Shown in pieces: positions 20,088 through 22,352 of a stretch of 22,352 bases of DNA (position 1 is the stretch's first letter; every line of letters begins with the position of its first letter). The DNA is from Perkinsus olseni (taxonomy: Eukaryota; Perkinsozoa; Perkinsida; Perkinsidae), in NCBI GenBank assembly GCA_013115135.1, contig JABANP010000686.1, forward strand, positions 1-22,352. Reading direction: 5' to 3'. A program made the translations under genes and the position numbers. Below the pieces are notes generated by a model. It was not told where the DNA came from and did no database searches. It worked only from the letters and a program-made list of their open reading frames with translations.

Positions 20088-20690
20088 TTCGACCAACAGA
20101 TGTTGGTTCCATTTTTCGCTTATCACCTTCACAATGTAAGCTTGCACTTCTCGAATCACTCCTTGGAGCCAAATGCTGTGCTTGTCTTCTGCGTCTCAAG
20201 ACCATGTAATGCCCCGACCCCCCATCAGCAGATGACGAAACCCCATAATATTCATGAGCGACAAAAACCGGCTCCCTCAACGCCGATGATGGATCAGTAG
20301 ATACGTACAGTCCAACTCTCGGATTTTCTGCGCGATTAGCTGATTGTCGGCTTATATAAGCGATAGGTCTTCCTATCAGATGCGACAAAGTAAACTGTAT
20401 CGTCGGACGAGCTTGATCTGTTTGTGCAATACGAACTGCATCGTCTATTGTTCCACCGGAAAACTCCAAATAGTCCGCCAAAAATTCACGATCTAAAATC
20501 CCACATTCCACTAACCGACCCATTTCAATAGCACTCCAACTATGCACCGCTCTACCCAATTCTCTGTCATCGCCAAGAGTCCTCTCCGAAAGACAAGAGG
20601 CGATAACAGAATGAAAGAAGCAATTTCCATCCCCCAAAGCATTACGAAAATACTCCAAAAGCTCACCTTCCGACAGAAGATATCTCTCAC
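20088..20690 (-). CDS. OTU-type cysteine protease domain of the Helitron protein (exon 2)
   Basis: The acceptor TTTTTTCAG at 20691 opens this exon. The open frame has no ATG upstream, only a TTG at 20658, so it must be entered by splicing. Counting from 20658, residues 8-16 read LGDGNCFFH, the OTU catalytic motif with Cys13 after Asp-Gly-Asn, and residues 147-154 read GSGHYMVL with the catalytic His150. The spacing of about 137 residues is right for an OTU fold. The domain is followed by an Arg-rich, polar linker. OTU proteases cleave ubiquitin or related chains, and in Helentron/Helitron2 elements an OTU domain is a known companion of Rep-helicase. The role in transposition is unknown, and protein processing or protection from degradation are only suggestions. 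Confidence 0.85.
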
Positions 20691-20752
20691 CTGAAAAAAG
20701 TAATAACTAGCTACCGATCACTTAACAATGCTTCGGATTGCTCCCTTTTTAC
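20691..20752 (-). other. Intron 1 (62 nt)
   Basis: The donor GTAAAA at 20752 and the acceptor ttacttttttCAG at 20691 bound a 62-nt intron with stops in the reading frame. Both neighbouring exons are in phase 1 and read through without interruption once joined. Confidence 0.7.
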
Positions 20753-20891
20753 CTATAACAAGATTACGTCTGATGTAATCTGCATGATGAGCCAAATAAG
20801 TATTCCACTCTCTACTTGCTTCAGACTGCTCCGGATCGACTTCGTATATGTTAGGATTGGCTGGTCCAAGCGAGTGATTCACAGGTATCAT
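20753..20891 (-). CDS. Exon 1 of the Helitron protein (start codon and 46 codons)
   Basis: An ATG at 20889-20891 opens 139 nt that read as polar, charged protein with ordinary composition (GPANPNIYEVDPEQSEASREW and on). It is the only ATG that reaches the OTU exon in frame, through the 62-nt intron. No other start is visible between the OTU motif and the stop at about 20708. No domain is recognised. The start codon itself lies in one arm of a hairpin (20885-20913). The exon is too short for standard ORF lists, and support comes from frame agreement plus splice sites. Confidence 0.7.
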
Positions 20892-20928
20892 TATATTACT
20901 AACTTAATGATACTGATGATTCATCAGT
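20885..20928. repeat. Two adjoining palindromes at the start of the Helitron gene
   Basis: GTATCATTA (20885-20893) pairs perfectly with TAATGATAC (20905-20913). Overlapping it, ACTGATGA-T-TCATCAGT (20912-20928) is a perfect 8+1+8 palindrome. The ATG at 20889-20891 is inside the first arm. This could be an operator-like site for self-control by Rep, part of the 5' terminus of the element, or a translation-limiting mRNA hairpin. Confidence 0.75.
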
Positions 20929-21026
20929 GATGAATCTGGCAATAACGATATAGTACACGATTACAATATATTCGGCTACTACCACAATACGACACATTAA
21001 TTGACGTTCGTAAGCTACCCACGTCT
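20929..21026. other. Short spacer between transposon and second tandem repeat
   Basis: AT-rich and non-coding. The 5' end of the Helitron probably lies here or slightly to the right, but I see no sequence that fixes it. Confidence 0.4.
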
Positions 21027-22352
21027 CGCTGGCTTGCGCTTACTTCAGAAGAATAGCGCTCGTCATCACAACTTTCAACGCTTATATCGCGCAAGATAGA
21101 CGGACAAGGTACAGTTTTTATGATCGATTTTTCTTAGTCTCACCGATATACGTGCTGATGCAAGTTATCAGCGAAATCCGCAGGCCAGTTTTGAAAATCG
21201 CGTCAGATTGGCACGATGCCGGTAAGGTGAACCAACTGCACGAAATTTGCACGACAGCGCGGGGTCCCCTCCCCCGCGCTTTGACGGTTTTGTCCCTGAG
21301 GGGCCCACCAAGAACGCGGGAACTATGCGAGTAGGCGGGAGTAAGCATGAGCTCGACAGGTATGCGTACCGATGATCGGTGCTGTATCGCCGTGTAGAAT
21401 CTATGAAATGGCATGAGGTCAAACAGACGAGCAGTTACACGATAAAGAACTCGCGCAGCGTTCACTAAAGATCTGTGGCACGAGCGAGGAAAGTGATCAC
21501 ATGATTGACTGCAAGAAACGCAATGGCTTTTGAAGACCTCGCAGGGTGCCTCCTAGAACGGAGACACCCTGCTCGGTGCCTTTTTGATCAAGTCCGCGCT
21601 GAAGAGCTGCATACTCGGAACAAACTGTCACCGACTAGTACAGACATCGAAGAAGCTCTATGCATGAGAATGCGCTTTACGGTACATGACGCGGTACTGA
21701 CAGGCCGCAAGAGAGGGGGTATGGAATGGCGTCAACGTCAAATAATACCTCATACCGTTAACAAGAGGTCGACGTTCGTGTCCAACAGATACCACCCACG
21801 TATGTTCAAGGGACCATTGTGAACGATTACAGATTTTTAGTTGGCATCGCAAGTATATCACAAGGGTTGGCTTTCCTTGCGCTATAACATGAGCTATACG
21901 CATTATATCTAGCTACACCCTTGCGTGCAGACCATATCTCGAATTGTATTCGGCCGAAAACCAGTGCAACAAATCGATCATATGATCGATTCCTACGAAA
22001 TTGCATAGCTCTTTCTTTGGGCTATCGATTAATCATGACGCGATGCTCGAAGTCGCTCTAGTTGTGCGTCAATTGCTTTTCTGCGATTGTGCGCTGGCGC
22101 GCGCTCACTTCACGAGAATAGCGCAGCGCTATTAGCGCTCGTCATCACAACTTTCAACGTTTATATCGCGCAAGATAGCTGGACAAGGTATAGTTTTTAT
22201 GATCGATTTTTCTTAGTCTCACCGATATACGTGCTGATGCAAGGTATCACCGAAATCTACAGGCCAGTTTTGAAAATCGCGTCAGATTGGCACGATGCCG
22301 GTAAGGTGAACCAACTGCACGAAATTTGCACAAACGCGCGGGGTCCCCTCCC
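21027..22352. repeat. Second tandem repeat, period about 1079 bp (one full copy, one cut copy)
   Basis: The sequence from 21027 (CGCTGGCTTGCGC...) recurs from 22092. The landmarks CGTCATCACAACTTTC (21061 and 22140) and TAGTCTCACCGATATACG (21135 and 22214) are both 1079 bp apart. The second copy has a 14-nt insertion near 22125-22140 (an AGCGCTATT-type palindrome) and scattered base changes. The unit is unrelated in sequence to the 1036-bp satellite except for a similar GC-rich hairpin block (gcgcggggtcccctcccccgcg near 21258). No convincing gene is inside. ORFs such as 21505-21822 show no recognised product. The array continues beyond the window. Confidence 0.85.
21541..21572. repeat. Strong hairpin inside the second repeat
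   Basis: GCAGGGTG-c-CTCC (21541-21553) pairs with GGAG-a-CACCCTGC (21560-21572) with one mismatch and a six-base loop. It is followed within ten bases by TTTTT, as in a short structured transcript ended by RNA polymerase III. No promoter boxes were recognised. Confidence 0.6.

Larger units (their letters stand above)
11906..20928 (-). mobile_element. Helitron-like rolling-circle transposon, Helentron/Helitron2 type (boundaries approximate)
   Basis: All coding segments between 20891 and 11981 lie on the minus strand in the order OTU protease, zinc-finger and Helitron N-terminal region, HUH Rep with two tyrosines, Pif1 helicase, GIY-YIG. Rep plus Pif1 helicase is the defining pair of Helitrons. 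An added OTU protease and extra endonuclease domains are known from the Helentron/Helitron2 lineage. Established biology: Rep nicks DNA through an active-site tyrosine and the helicase unwinds during rolling-circle transposition. I could not find the exact ends. The limits given are the hairpin after the last coding frame (left) and the palindromes around the first ATG (right). Two frame changes and one in-frame stop suggest that this copy is not autonomous. Confidence 0.8.

Noticed and set aside
21505..21822. 105-codon ORF in the second tandem repeat
   Set aside because: No domain or composition signal, an overlapping ORF on the other strand, and a strong hairpin lies within it.
1..22352. 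tRNA, 5S or other rRNA genes, CRISPR array
   Set aside because: No cloverleaf with a convincing TPsiC arm, no 5S internal box pattern, and no short regularly spaced direct repeats with unique spacers. The kilobase repeats are satellites.

Overview
This looks like nuclear DNA of a eukaryote whose species I cannot name. The reasons are GT-AG introns that join reading frames correctly, a roughly 1-kb satellite array, a large Helitron-type transposon, and long stretches without genes. No rRNA, tRNA, CRISPR or bacterial operon signal is visible.

Layout. Positions 1-768 hold a decayed + strand reading frame with three in-frame stops and then an open 167-codon ORF. Positions 769-1730 show no gene, only a small telomere-like minisatellite. 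Positions 1731-7947 are six head-to-tail copies of a GC-rich 1036-bp satellite unit. Each copy carries the same 14-bp perfect hairpin, and some copies are mosaics of two subtypes. Positions 7948-9126 are AT-rich and apparently empty. A minus-strand gene of unknown function lies at 9518-10534, possibly with a second exon at 9127-9359. Positions 10535-11980 are non-coding but contain strong hairpins. Positions 11981-20891 are a single minus-strand gene train, the core of a Helitron. The right end (21027-22352) is a second, unrelated tandem repeat with a period of about 1079 bp.

The Helitron, read 5' to 3' on the minus strand, encodes in order: a short leader exon; an OTU-type cysteine protease exon; a long exon with zinc-binding motifs, a 20-residue tandem repeat, a Ser-rich acidic linker and the Helitron N-terminal region; a HUH/two-tyrosine Rep nuclease (LPHTHGL, YIAKY); a Pif1-type helicase (GSPGVGKT); and, fused to the helicase C-terminus, a GIY-YIG nuclease-like domain with all expected catalytic positions. 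Introns of 62 and 158 nt join the first three exons in frame, both in phase 1. Order and content fit the Helentron/Helitron2 lineage (rolling-circle Rep plus helicase plus OTU). The GIY-YIG tail is the most unusual feature.

The Rep-helicase reading is broken three times: a frame change near 16090, a one-base frame change where a TGA overlaps an ATG at 14680-14683, and an in-frame TAA at 13067-13069. Either this copy is recently inactivated, or the breaks are sequencing errors, recoding sites or very small introns. Conserved motif order running straight through the first and third breaks makes me favour lesions.
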